From positions 47,500-111,499 of the forward strand of contig JBGAGG010000016.1 of assembly GCA_044226845.1 (NCBI GenBank): 64,000 nt of DNA, read 5' to 3'. Every line of letters starts with the position of its first letter. Within the stretch, counting starts at the first letter, position 1. Under the pieces are notes generated by a model that made no database searches, was not told the DNA's origin, and was given only the letters and a program-made list of their open reading frames with translations. Origin of the DNA: JAFDZO01 sp044226845. Its GTDB lineage: Bacteria; Bacteroidota; Ignavibacteria; Tepidaquicellales; Tepidaquicellaceae. Positions 1 through 8,335 of this stretch are shown one piece after another. A program made the translations under genes and the position numbers.

Positions 1-555
1 CCATGGTTCTCCCGAATAAAAAGTCTGGATAAGCCTGACTTCATTGCAATAGATTTAGACCCGCTTGATATTGATTTCGAAGCAGTGATAGAAACCGCAA
101 AAGGCGTTAAAGAAGTTCTGGACAAAGCTAAAGCTACCGGTTATTGCAAGACATCGGGAGCTACGGGAATACATATTTATATACCATTGAATGCAAAGTA
201 TGATTATGAAATCGCCAAGGAATTTGCCCATGTAATCGCTCAGGAAGTACATGAGCTTTTGCCTGATTGCACAAGTATTGAGCGTATGACTAAGAACAGA
301 AAGAAAAAAGTTTATATAGATTTTTTGCAGAACAGAAAAGGGCAGACGCTTGCATGCGCATATAGCGCAAGACCGAAAGCAGGGGCGACGGTTTCTACTC
401 CTCTAGAATGGAAGGAGCTGAAGAAAGGGCTTACTCCGCAGGACTTTAATATAAAAAATATTTTTAAAAGGTTAGAAAAAAAAGGTGATTTATTTAAAGG
501 TGCAATAGGCAAAGGTGTTAATATAATGAAGTGTATGAAAAACTTAGGGTATTAA
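1..555 (+). CDS. ligD: LigD-type DNA polymerase/primase domain, C-terminal part (5' end cut by window)
   Basis: The reading frame is open from the first base, so the start lies outside the window. Visible family motifs are PWFSR, DLDP (the catalytic aspartate pair of the primase-like polymerase), KTSGATGIHIYIP, YIDFLQNRKGQT, YSARP and STPLEW, in the order expected for the polymerase domain of bacterial NHEJ ligase D. This family extends DNA or RNA at double-strand breaks. Nothing follows the polymerase domain before the stop, so this is either the last domain of a multidomain LigD or a stand-alone LigD-like polymerase; the missing upstream part would decide. Family assignment is secure from the motifs; the full architecture is unknown. 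Confidence 0.9.
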   Translation, partial: PWFSRIKSLDKPDFIAIDLDPLDIDFEAVIETAKGVKEVLDKAKATGYCKTSGATGIHIYIPLNAKYDYEIAKEFAHVIAQEVHELLPDCTSIERMTKNRKKKVYIDFLQNRKGQTLACAYSARPKAGATVSTPLEWKELKKGLTPQDFNIKNIFKRLEKKGDLFKGAIGKGVNIMKCMKNLGY

Positions 556-615
556 ATGCGATATTAATTTTCGTTGTGTAATTTTCTTTTAATAATTTCC
601 TTTATGTAATTTTCT

Positions 616-1221
616 TTGTACTTTGCAATTGTAAGCAAAAAGAAAATTACCCCTTTGACTGAACCTGAACTTATACAAGGTCTTCTTGCCAAAAAAGAAG
701 AAGCCTTTCGATTTTTGATCGAGAGCTACGGGGACCGTGTTCATAATACAATCCTTTCCATAATACAAAATAAAGAAGATACAGAAGATCTAACTCAGGA
801 AGTCTTTGTTGAAATTTATAATTCAATTTCGAAGTTCAAAGGAGAGTCGCAGTTATATACCTGGGTTTACAGAATTGCAACGACTAAGGCATTAGACTTA
901 CTCCGTAAGCGAAAAGCGAAGAAGCGTTTTGCATTTATCACTTCAATTTTTTCCAATGAGGAAGAGGAGATGGAAATAGGGGATTTTAATCACCCCGGAA
1001 TTATTATTGAAAATAAAGAGCGTGCAAAAATTTTATTCGATGCGATAAATCAATTATCAGATAATCAGAAAGCGGCATTTACATTAAGCCAGGTTGAAAA
1101 CCTCAGCTATAAAGAAATTTCAGAGGTAATGAAGTTATCAGTTTCATCGGTCGAGTCACTGATTTTTAGGGCGAAAAGTAATCTGAAAAAAATATTAAAA
1201 GAGTATTACAGCAGTGAATAA
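616..1221 (+). CDS. ECF-family RNA polymerase sigma factor (CnrH-like position)
   Basis: The protein has sigma-70 region 2 (about residues 25-95, with the DLTQEVFVEIY and YRIATTKALDLLR segments) and region 4 (about residues 140-195, helix-turn-helix around LSYKEISEVMKLSVSSVESL), separated by an acidic linker, as in ECF sigma factors. The frame has no ATG near the start: TTG at 616 gives the full open frame and TTG at 655 would begin at TEPELI, where ECF proteins usually start. A TACTTTG sequence overlapping the first TTG resembles a Bacteroidota -7 promoter element, which favours the later start. It is followed by a small single-TM protein and a Spy/CnrX-like protein, probably its control proteins. 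Confidence 0.9.
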   Translation: MYFAIVSKKKITPLTEPELIQGLLAKKEEAFRFLIESYGDRVHNTILSIIQNKEDTEDLTQEVFVEIYNSISKFKGESQLYTWVYRIATTKALDLLRKRKAKKRFAFITSIFSNEEEEMEIGDFNHPGIIIENKERAKILFDAINQLSDNQKAAFTLSQVENLSYKEISEVMKLSVSSVESLIFRAKSNLKKILKEYYSSE

Positions 1222-1290
1222 CTGCATAATTTTGTATTCTGATAATTGCACGCAAGTTTTTTAAATTTTATACATCTAAATATATAAGCA

Positions 1291-1659
1291 ATGAAAAACA
1301 ACAATAAAACAGAAAACAAAACCGAAGAGCAGATTAATCTGACAATGCAGAGTATAGTAGGAATGCAGCGCGCGAAGGCAAATCCTTTCTTATACGAAAA
1401 AGTAATGTCACGGTTGAATCAGCAGCCTGTTCAGACTAATATCCCGGGATGGAATTACAATACAGGTATTAAATATGCTTTGGTGATGCTGATTTTCATT
1501 GTGCTAAACGTTGCGACCATTCTGCAGATTACTACTGAAACGACTACAGTTAAAGATACCGAGTCAACTGAAACTTCTAAGATAAAAGAAACAAACACTA
1601 AGAAGGAATCAAAAGGTTACTTTGACGATTTTATTAACAATGATAGTTATAATTTTTAA
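1291..1659 (+). CDS. Small single-pass membrane protein, putative anti-sigma factor (CnrY-like)
   Basis: The 122-residue product has a polar N-terminal segment of about 58 residues, one hydrophobic helix (about residues 60-81, around YALVMLIFIVLNVATIL) and a Thr/Lys/Glu-rich C-terminal tail. There is no signal peptide, so the N-terminal segment should be cytoplasmic. Its size, topology and position directly after an ECF sigma gene and before a periplasmic metal-sensor-type gene match an anti-sigma factor such as CnrY, but no zinc-binding or known anti-sigma motif can be seen. The function is inferred from context only. Confidence 0.6.
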   Translation: MKNNNKTENKTEEQINLTMQSIVGMQRAKANPFLYEKVMSRLNQQPVQTNIPGWNYNTGIKYALVMLIFIVLNVATILQITTETTTVKDTESTETSKIKETNTKKESKGYFDDFINNDSYNF

Positions 1660-1671
1660 TTTTTAGAACTA

Positions 1672-2298
1672 ATGGAAACAATTTCAAAGAATAAGCTGCT
1701 TTTTACGATCATACTTGTACTTATACTCATTAATGTAGGCACACTTTCTTTTATGTGGTACGGAAGATTCAAGGGGCCGCATCCTCCGCCACCGCCTCCT
1801 ATTGGAGATGAGCGAATGCATGGACCACCACCTGAAGCTAAGATGTATCTTAAAGAGCAGTTAAAGCTGACCGATTCTCAGATGGAAGCGATTGATAAAA
1901 TCCGCGATTCTCATATTTCTCAGATTCATAAATTACGAGAAGAAACACATGAGCTCAAAGATAAACTTTTTTCAAATCTTTCAAATCCTGATATAGATTC
2001 AAATAAGTTAAAAGAAATAACTACACAAATCGGAAATAATGAAGCAAGAGTTGATTTAATTGCATACGATAATTTCCGAGAGGTAAGAAAACTCTGTACA
2101 GATGAACAGAAAAAGAAATTTGACGAAATTATTTTAGATGTAATGAGAATGAATGCTCCGGAAGGTAGATCGGGTGGTGACAGAAGAGGCCCCCCTCCAC
2201 CTGACGGAAGAAGGGGACCCCCACCTGAATACAAGCAAAGAGATGGCGACGGCCATGTAAACCCTCCGGGAATACCCGAACAAAAAGACAAAAAATAA
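1672..2298 (+). CDS. Membrane-anchored Spy/CpxP/CnrX-like periplasmic protein
   Basis: A transmembrane anchor (about residues 8-28) is followed by a Pro/His-rich stretch (HPPPPPPI) and a helical domain of about 110 residues with the pattern LKLTDSQMEAIDKIRD, later a leucine-rich pair of helices and a second TDEQKKKF element. This is the layout of the heavy-metal resistance/Spy family, which includes periplasmic chaperones and metal sensors. Histidines at DSHISQIH could bind metal. The C-terminal 50 residues are low-complexity Pro/Gly/Arg. It starts 12 bases after the putative anti-sigma gene and is likely in the same operon, so a sensor role for this sigma system is a reasonable inference. 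Confidence 0.75.
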   Translation: METISKNKLLFTIILVLILINVGTLSFMWYGRFKGPHPPPPPPIGDERMHGPPPEAKMYLKEQLKLTDSQMEAIDKIRDSHISQIHKLREETHELKDKLFSNLSNPDIDSNKLKEITTQIGNNEARVDLIAYDNFREVRKLCTDEQKKKFDEIILDVMRMNAPEGRSGGDRRGPPPPDGRRGPPPEYKQRDGDGHVNPPGIPEQKDKK

Positions 2299-2310
2299 AT
2301 AAAAAACATC

Positions 2311-2340
2311 AAAAGGGAGCTGTAAACTCCCTTTTTGTTT
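2311..2340 (+). terminator. Rho-independent terminator
   Basis: The stem AAGGGAG/CTCCCTT with a short loop is followed by a T-rich run, directly after the Spy/CnrX-like gene. It closes the sigma operon. Confidence 0.85.
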
Positions 2341-2449
2341 TTAATTAGCACTCACAATTGGGAAAAAGAATTCCTTTGAAAAAAGAGAGTTTGACTCCAA
2401 AATTCATTGATTTTTTCCTCTCAAATTGGTTTATTTGAAGCATCACTCA

Positions 2450-2500
2450 GGAAAAATTCCAACATTTTTCCTACAAGTTTATAGGACAAAACAAATTTTA
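2450..2500 (+). promoter_or_regulatory. Conserved upstream block of the tandem T9SS pair, copy 1
   Basis: This sequence (GGAAAAATTCCAAC, then TTTTCCT and TATAGG) is repeated with small changes upstream of the paralogous gene at 4454. Conservation outside coding sequence suggests the promoter or operator region was duplicated with the gene. No canonical sigma site is clear. Confidence 0.35.
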
Positions 2501-2520
2501 TTTAATCTAATTAACCTCTA

Positions 2521-4227
2521 ATGAAGAAACTATTACTTCTCGTAGTTTTTTTCGGTTTATCTTCTACTATTTTCTCCCAATGGTCAACCGACCCAAATAT
2601 TAATAACTCAGTTTCGACAGCAAGCGGGAATCAGCAGAATGTTGCAACTTGCCCTGACGGAGCAGGAGGCTTAATAATGACATGGGTTGATGTACCAACA
2701 GCAAAAATCTATGCGCAAAGAATTAATGCTTTCGGGCAGGCGCAATGGACTACCGGCGGCATTAATATCAGCGGAAATACAGGCGATCACTCTATGCCAT
2801 GTATAACATCCGATGCAGGCGGCGGAGCAATTATCGGCTGGAGAGATAGCAGAAATGGAAACCATGATGTGTATGCGCAAAGAGTAAGAGTAGACGGATT
2901 ATTAATGTGGGCAGCAGGTGGAGTTAGAGTTTCAGCAGTTCCTTATCCCAACATGACTCAATTAAGATGTATGGGAGCTGAAGCAGGTTATGCAATTTTC
3001 GGATGGCTCAATTCTGCAAGCGGATTATATTCACAAAAAATAGATGCTACCGGATTAAGATTATGGGACGCAAATGATTTAAGAATTTCTTTCTTTGGTA
3101 CAAATTCATTTGATATGTGCAAAGATGCAGCAAAAGGAGTTTATTTTGCATACTCGATGCCTGATACTACATCGGACGGATGGGAAGAAGATATTTTCGC
3201 TCAACATGTTACATTAAGCGGAGATACACTTTGGAATATTCACCACTGCATTAATCACGATACTTTAACTCAATACCGTCCTTCGATGTGTGAGGATCAG
3301 GATTACGGTTTCATAGTTTCATGGGAAGATTTCAGACATGATTCACACAGCGATATTTATGCTCAGCGTGTAGATTCAGCCCGCAACAAATACTGGGGTT
3401 CACACGGAAAAGCTATCTGCACAACATCAGATAACCAGACAAGACCATATTGTATTTCAGATGCACACAGCGGTGCTCATATTGTGTGGCTGGACGATAG
3501 AAGTCAGCCTTCTGCTGGCAGCAGTCTGTATGGTCAGAATGTTAATCATAACGGGCAAACACAATGGACTAATAACGGTAAAAGAATTGCATACAGAGTT
3601 GATGACTTCGTAACTGCTGACGGAAGAAATAATCCACAGGTAGCTGCAGTTGATGCACTTGGCGGACTTATTGCATGCTGGATAGGTTACAGCGATGACG
3701 GTTTAACAAATTACGGATTGCTTACACAGAGAATAGATTATTATGGCAGCACAATGTGGAGCTCAAACGGTGTGTTTGTAACTACAACTGACTTAGTAAA
3801 AGGACCATCAATGGTGTTTGACGGTGGAATGAGCGGATGCAATGTTGCATGGGCTGACGGCAGAACTTTCGGCTCGAGCGGATATGATATTTACGCTCAG
3901 CATATTAAATCAGGCTCTGACTTAGGAAACAGACCATCATCAAATAATAATAATAACGTTTCTAAAGTCTCTACTGTAAAGCAAAATTATCCTAATCCTT
4001 TCAATCCTGTAACAAATATTTCATTTGAAATTTCTACTCAGGGATTTGTGTCATTAAAAATTTATGATATGACAGGAAGAGAAGTCGCAGTGCTTGCAAA
4101 CGGAGTTTATGCACCGGGGCAATACTCTGCAACATGGGATGCATCAAATTTTGCAACTGGCGCTTACTTGTATAAATTTATTGCAAATGAAAAAACTGAG
4201 ATAAAAACAATGATGCTTGTAAAGTAA
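2521..4227 (+). CDS. T9SS-secreted repeat protein, beta-propeller-like (tandem paralogue 1)
   Basis: A signal peptide (first about 19 residues, ending IFSQ) precedes roughly eight imperfect repeats built around the pattern (I/V)YAQR(I/V)...G...W...G..(I/V)S, about 50-60 residues apart, which look like blades of a propeller or a related beta-repeat fold. The last 80 or so residues are a T9SS sorting domain that begins with QNYPNPFNPVTNISF and ends KTMMLVK. The product should be exported and attached to or released from the cell surface. The gene at 4454 is a close tandem copy. No catalytic motif is visible and the ligand or substrate is unknown. Confidence 0.85.
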   Translation: MKKLLLLVVFFGLSSTIFSQWSTDPNINNSVSTASGNQQNVATCPDGAGGLIMTWVDVPTAKIYAQRINAFGQAQWTTGGINISGNTGDHSMPCITSDAGGGAIIGWRDSRNGNHDVYAQRVRVDGLLMWAAGGVRVSAVPYPNMTQLRCMGAEAGYAIFGWLNSASGLYSQKIDATGLRLWDANDLRISFFGTNSFDMCKDAAKGVYFAYSMPDTTSDGWEEDIFAQHVTLSGDTLWNIHHCINHDTLTQYRPSMCEDQDYGFIVSWEDFRHDSHSDIYAQRVDSARNKYWGSHGKAICTTSDNQTRPYCISDAHSGAHIVWLDDRSQPSAGSSLYGQNVNHNGQTQWTNNGKRIAYRVDDFVTADGRNNPQVAAVDALGGLIACWIGYSDDGLTNYGLLTQRIDYYGSTMWSSNGVFVTTTDLVKGPSMVFDGGMSGCNVAWADGRTFGSSGYDIYAQHIKSGSDLGNRPSSNNNNNVSKVSTVKQNYPNPFNPVTNISFEISTQGFVSLKIYDMTGREVAVLANGVYAPGQYSATWDASNFATGAYLYKFIANEKTEIKTMMLVK

Positions 4228-4257
4228 TAAGTGAAAAGTACAAAGTTATAAGATTTT

Positions 4258-4285
4258 GAAGGGAGCTTATGGCTCCCTTTTTTAT
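4258..4285 (+). terminator. Rho-independent terminator
   Basis: GAAGGGAGC and GGCTCCCTT pair around a TTAT loop and are followed by a T run, after the first tandem paralogue. Each copy of the pair has its own terminator. Confidence 0.85.
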
Positions 4286-4384
4286 TTGGTGAAAATACGT
4301 GTAGATTTTTCTTGTTGAGAATATACTCTCTTTTTGAATTGTTTTTTCATCATAATTTGAATCTTTTTGATAAGCTTCTCTTCT

Positions 4385-4434
4385 GGAAAATTCCAACTTT
4401 CCTCAATATTCATAGGCTAATAAAGTAAATTTTC
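4385..4434 (+). promoter_or_regulatory. Conserved upstream block of the tandem T9SS pair, copy 2
   Basis: GGAAAATTCCAAC, TTTCCT and CATAGG occur here in the same order as at 2450-2500, 20-70 bases before the start codon. A TAATTTTG sequence at 4441, similar to the Bacteroidota -7 element, lies just before the ATG, though that spacing would leave almost no leader. The regulatory role is inferred from conservation. Confidence 0.35.
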
Positions 4435-4453
4435 GAAATTTAATTTTGCTGCT

Positions 4454-6133
4454 ATGAAAAAACTAATTCTTCTGGTATTTTTTTTCGGTTTTTACAAATC
4501 TGTTTTTTCCCAATGGTCAACTGACCCAAATGTTAATAATCAGGTCTCAACAATAAGCGGAAATCAGCAAAACGTTGCTGCATGTCCCGACGGGGCAGGC
4601 GGAATAATTATTTGCTGGGTTGACGTGCCTACTGCTAAAATCTATGCTCAAAAAATTAACACGTTCGGTCAGGCTCAATGGCCTGCCGGCGGTATTAATA
4701 TTAGCGGTAATACAGGAGACCACTCAATGCCTTGCATCTGCTCTGATGCAGCCGGCGGCGCAATAATCGGCTGGAGAGATACAAGAAACGGGACCTGGAG
4801 TGTATATGCCCAGAGAGTAAGGACAGATGGTAATTTATTATGGACTTCCGGCGGTGTAAAAGTCTCTTTTACGAATTATAGTAATTTGATACAGTTGAAA
4901 TGTATGGGAGCAGAAGCCGGATATGCAATTTTTGCCTGGGTCAACTGGTCAACAGGACTATACTCTCAAAAGCTTGATGCTTTCGGAGTGAAACTATGGA
5001 ATGCAACTGATCTACAAATTTCGTTTATAGTAACAGATTCTTTCGATATGTGCAGAGATGCTCAGAACGGCGGTTATTTTACATATTCAATGTTCCATAC
5101 AAATCCTGCAGGGTATCAGGAAGATATTTTTGCTCAGCACGTTTCTGCTTTGGGTGATACGTTATGGAATATTCACAAAGAAATCTGCCACGATACATTG
5201 CCACAAATAAGACCTTCAATGTGTGAGGACCAGGATTTTGGTTTCGTTGTCGCATGGGAAGATCCAAGAGCCGGCAACGCTGATATTTATGCAGCAAGAC
5301 TTGATTCTGCTGGAAATCAGTATTGGGGGACAAATGGAAAACAAATAAGTTCTGATGTAAATAATCAAAGAAGACCATATTGTATTTCAGATGCGCATGG
5401 TGGAGCTCATATAGTATGGCTTGACGGAGACGGCTTATGGGGTCAGAATGTTACACATAACGGAGCAACCCGATGGGCAACAAACGGAATTAGAATCGCT
5501 CATAGAGTTGACGGATTTAATACTCAGGACGGACGTAATAATCCACAGGTTGCTTCAGTTGATGCGCTTGGTGGACTTATTGCCTGCTGGATAGGATACT
5601 ATGATGATGCTTTAACTCAATATGGAGTACTTGCACAGAGATTAGATTACAGTGGCAATCTTCAATGGAATGCGAACGGAGTATTTGTCACAAAAGGCAG
5701 TTTGAAAAAAGGACCTGCATTAATATTTGACGGCGGTTCAAGCGGATGCAATATTGCATGGGCAGATGGCAGAAATTTCGCTTTGAGCGGTTATGATATT
5801 TACGCTCAGCATATTAAATCAGGTTCAGAGTTAGGAAACAGACCTGCGTTAATTAATAATAACATTTCTAAATTATCAACTATAAAACAAAATTTCCCAA
5901 ATCCTTTCAATCCTTTAACTAATATCTCGTTTGATATTTCTTCACAGGGATTTGTATCGTTGAAAGTTTATGATATGACAGGAAGGGAAGTAGCTGTGCT
6001 GGCAAACGGAGTATATGCTCCGGGTGAGTACTCTGTTACCTGGGACGCTACAGATTTTGCAACAGGTGCTTATCTTTATAAATTTATTACTAATGAGAAG
6101 ACCGAAATAAAAACAATGATGCTGATAAAGTAG
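4454..6133 (+). CDS. T9SS-secreted repeat protein, beta-propeller-like (tandem paralogue 2)
   Basis: This is a tandem copy of the preceding gene, 559 against 568 residues and alignable end to end: the same signal peptide type, the same series of YAQ(R/K)/W/GG repeats, and a sorting domain starting QNFPNPFNPLTNISF and ending KTMMLIK. A small internal deletion shortens the sixth repeat (GDGLWGQN replaces a longer loop). Divergence is spread along the gene, so the duplication is not very recent. As for its partner, the likely role is a surface or extracellular binding or structural protein, with the target unknown. Confidence 0.85.
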   Translation: MKKLILLVFFFGFYKSVFSQWSTDPNVNNQVSTISGNQQNVAACPDGAGGIIICWVDVPTAKIYAQKINTFGQAQWPAGGINISGNTGDHSMPCICSDAAGGAIIGWRDTRNGTWSVYAQRVRTDGNLLWTSGGVKVSFTNYSNLIQLKCMGAEAGYAIFAWVNWSTGLYSQKLDAFGVKLWNATDLQISFIVTDSFDMCRDAQNGGYFTYSMFHTNPAGYQEDIFAQHVSALGDTLWNIHKEICHDTLPQIRPSMCEDQDFGFVVAWEDPRAGNADIYAARLDSAGNQYWGTNGKQISSDVNNQRRPYCISDAHGGAHIVWLDGDGLWGQNVTHNGATRWATNGIRIAHRVDGFNTQDGRNNPQVASVDALGGLIACWIGYYDDALTQYGVLAQRLDYSGNLQWNANGVFVTKGSLKKGPALIFDGGSSGCNIAWADGRNFALSGYDIYAQHIKSGSELGNRPALINNNISKLSTIKQNFPNPFNPLTNISFDISSQGFVSLKVYDMTGREVAVLANGVYAPGEYSVTWDATDFATGAYLYKFITNEKTEIKTMMLIK

Positions 6134-6189
6134 ATAGTATGAAGTAGAAGGTATAAAGTATTTTATAAATGAATGATTAAAATTATATT

Positions 6190-6218
6190 GAGGGGGAGCT
6201 GAATGCTCCCCTTTATTT
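6190..6218 (+). terminator. Rho-independent terminator
   Basis: AGGGGGAGC pairs with GCTCCCCT around a TGAAT loop, followed by TTATTT, after the second tandem paralogue. Confidence 0.8.
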
Positions 6219-6238
6219 AAGTTCATCCTATTTGTGAT

Positions 6239-7171
6239 ATGAAAAAATTCTACTTCTCATTTTTTTTATTATTTGTATCCCTGATTTTAATTCAGGCATG
6301 TTTCAGCCAGCCGAGATATATTCAGACATTCGATGCAGTCAGCCCCGGTTCTCTTCCCGGAGGTTGGCAGGCAGTAAATAATTCGGGATTCACGATCCGC
6401 CAAAGCGCTCAATGGCAGGTGAGAGATTCAGGTCAGTATATTTCATATTTATCGTCATTCACCAGTACACGTTCGCGAAGCGGTAAAAGGGCTGTAAGCG
6501 TAAATTATTATGCTGGACTAAGAGATTCAGTTGCAAATTTGTTCGGTACTGCAGATACATGGCTAATCTCTCCCGCTCTCAGCACTATTTCAGGTGATTC
6601 ATTAAGGTTTTTTGCTACAGGGTGTTACAATAATAATCAGGATAGTTTACAGATCTGGGTTTCTACAACTAACGGTTCTATTTCAAGCTTTACCCGCAAA
6701 CTTGGAACAATAAAATGGTTACCCGGAAGCCAATATGGAAAATTTACCCGATATACATACTCACTCAATGGTTTGACACCGGGCACGGTTTATATTGGTT
6801 TCAGATATTTTATGGATTGCACAGGGGGTGACGGATATATGGTGCAGATTGATGACTTTGCGATGGGAGTGAATGTAGGGGTAGAAAATAATACGACAGG
6901 CATACCTCCTAAATATGATTTGGGTCAGAATTATCCAAATCCATTTAATCCTTCAACAACCATAAGATTTGATTTGCCAAAAAATTCTTCATATCAATTT
7001 TCTGTTTACAATATTTTAGGAATGAAAGTTTATGAAGAAAATGACGAAAATTTATCTCCGGGTTCGTATAATATAAATTTGAATATGAGCACTTTCGCAA
7101 GCGGAGTATATTTTTATACTCTGAGAGCAGGGGATTTTTTTGAAAGAAAACAAATGATGCTGGTAAAGTAA
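6239..7171 (+). CDS. T9SS-secreted choice-of-anchor J (cleaved-adhesin type) protein
   Basis: After a signal peptide (about 23 residues, ending CFSQ) the mature protein has the features of the choice-of-anchor J/cleaved-adhesin jelly-roll domain: FDAVSPGSLPGGWQ near the start, ADTWLISPAL in the middle and VQIDDFAMG at the end (about residues 28-215). Then comes a T9SS sorting domain from QNYPNPFNPSTTIRFDLP to KQMMLVK. Such domains often bind carbohydrate or act as surface adhesin modules. It lies between other secreted-protein genes and has no enzyme domain of its own. The carbohydrate role is known for the family only, not shown here. Confidence 0.85.
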   Translation: MKKFYFSFFLLFVSLILIQACFSQPRYIQTFDAVSPGSLPGGWQAVNNSGFTIRQSAQWQVRDSGQYISYLSSFTSTRSRSGKRAVSVNYYAGLRDSVANLFGTADTWLISPALSTISGDSLRFFATGCYNNNQDSLQIWVSTTNGSISSFTRKLGTIKWLPGSQYGKFTRYTYSLNGLTPGTVYIGFRYFMDCTGGDGYMVQIDDFAMGVNVGVENNTTGIPPKYDLGQNYPNPFNPSTTIRFDLPKNSSYQFSVYNILGMKVYEENDENLSPGSYNINLNMSTFASGVYFYTLRAGDFFERKQMMLVK

Positions 7172-7224
7172 ATTAAGTAATAAGTAGCAAAATTTTTAAT
7201 CAGTAAATAAACTCCAAACCCCAA

Positions 7225-8283
7225 ATGAACAAAACAAAAACTCTGTTATTAATTCTGCCATTCTTTTTTTTAATCTTGTCTGTAAAGTTATCAGCGCAGA
7301 ATAATTATTCCATTCCGGCGCAGTCACCGTTCACTCATCACGTTGGAATTAACTTTAATGTTTTATTCACAAACTGGCTGCAGGACCCCAGCATAATGTA
7401 TGATGCAGATAAAAAGAATAAATGTGCAACCGACAGATTAACTCAAATCACAAAAAGATTCAAACTTGTAAGAATTTATTCATTTCTTATAGGAGGATTT
7501 GAAAATACCGGAACGCTTGACCCGGACGCTGCTGCATTAATGAATGTTATGAATGCTGATAGCGAAGTTGAAGGTGTTATCGGCACATCAAATGATAAGG
7601 CATGGTTTTTAAATTCAGATAATGTAGATACATGGGTATCTAAATTAAAGGATGAGCTGGGTGATAATATTTCACAGGTAAAATGTATTCTTATCGGTAA
7701 TGAAGTAAATGCAAACGGCTTCAGTCCTGATGATATAAAAACAATAATGGATAATTATAAAAGCGCATTGGGAGATTTAAATATACCTGTTACTTTTTCA
7801 GTGACAAACTTAGCTCCGCAAGCCGGGGGAACTACTGAAGAGGCTTTGGTGGAAGTCCTTGTAAATAATTGGGATGAAAAATGGAATGGCGGATTTCCGT
7901 TTGTATTTATTGATCCGTATCCCGATGCTCCCGGAATAGGAAGTCCTGCAGGAGTTTTTGACTGGCAGTCAAGAGTTACTAAATATTATCAGACAAAATA
8001 TCCTAAGCTTCAGATTTTCATAGGAGAAACCGGAGCAGAAGGCTCTACAAGTGATGCAGCAGAGCTGCCGGTAATAAACGGTTTATTATCACAATTGGAT
8101 ATACAATATAAAGCTCACGGAAAAACAGTGCCTACATTTTTAATGGAAGCATTAGATGAACCAAGGAAAACGGGAACACCCGCCCAAGGAAATATGGGGA
8201 TATATAAAGATAATAATGATCCTATGAAGGGAAGTTCAATTTCTATTAAAAGCGGAATTGTAGTACCTGACTGGATAAAGTAA
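7225..8283 (+). CDS. Secreted GH17-like glycoside hydrolase (putative beta-glucanase)
   Basis: A signal peptide (cleavage near LSAQ) precedes a TIM-barrel-like protein. The motif LIGNEV (Glu160) and IGETGAEG (Glu268) resemble the GH17 acid/base (GNEV) and nucleophile (ETG) signatures, and VRIYSF matches an early barrel strand of that clan. GH17 enzymes cleave beta-1,3- or beta-1,3/1,4-glucans. Unlike its neighbours the protein has no NPFNP sorting domain, so it may be periplasmic or leave by another route. The clan-level match is good; the exact family and substrate are not certain. Confidence 0.65.
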   Translation: MNKTKTLLLILPFFFLILSVKLSAQNNYSIPAQSPFTHHVGINFNVLFTNWLQDPSIMYDADKKNKCATDRLTQITKRFKLVRIYSFLIGGFENTGTLDPDAAALMNVMNADSEVEGVIGTSNDKAWFLNSDNVDTWVSKLKDELGDNISQVKCILIGNEVNANGFSPDDIKTIMDNYKSALGDLNIPVTFSVTNLAPQAGGTTEEALVEVLVNNWDEKWNGGFPFVFIDPYPDAPGIGSPAGVFDWQSRVTKYYQTKYPKLQIFIGETGAEGSTSDAAELPVINGLLSQLDIQYKAHGKTVPTFLMEALDEPRKTGTPAQGNMGIYKDNNDPMKGSSISIKSGIVVPDWIK

Positions 8284-8290
8284 AAATATA

Positions 8291-8318
8291 TCGGGGCGTA
8301 TTAAACGCCCCGTTTTTA
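8291..8318 (+). terminator. Rho-independent terminator
   Basis: CGGGGCGT and ACGCCCCG pair around TTAA and are followed by TTTTT on the plus strand, between the convergent glycosidase and patatin genes. Confidence 0.85.
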
Positions 8319-8335
8319 ACTTAATGCTTGCTGGT

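Noticed and set aside
2521..6133. Tandem T9SS genes as one gene split by a frameshift
   Set aside because: Each has its own signal peptide, sorting domain and terminator.
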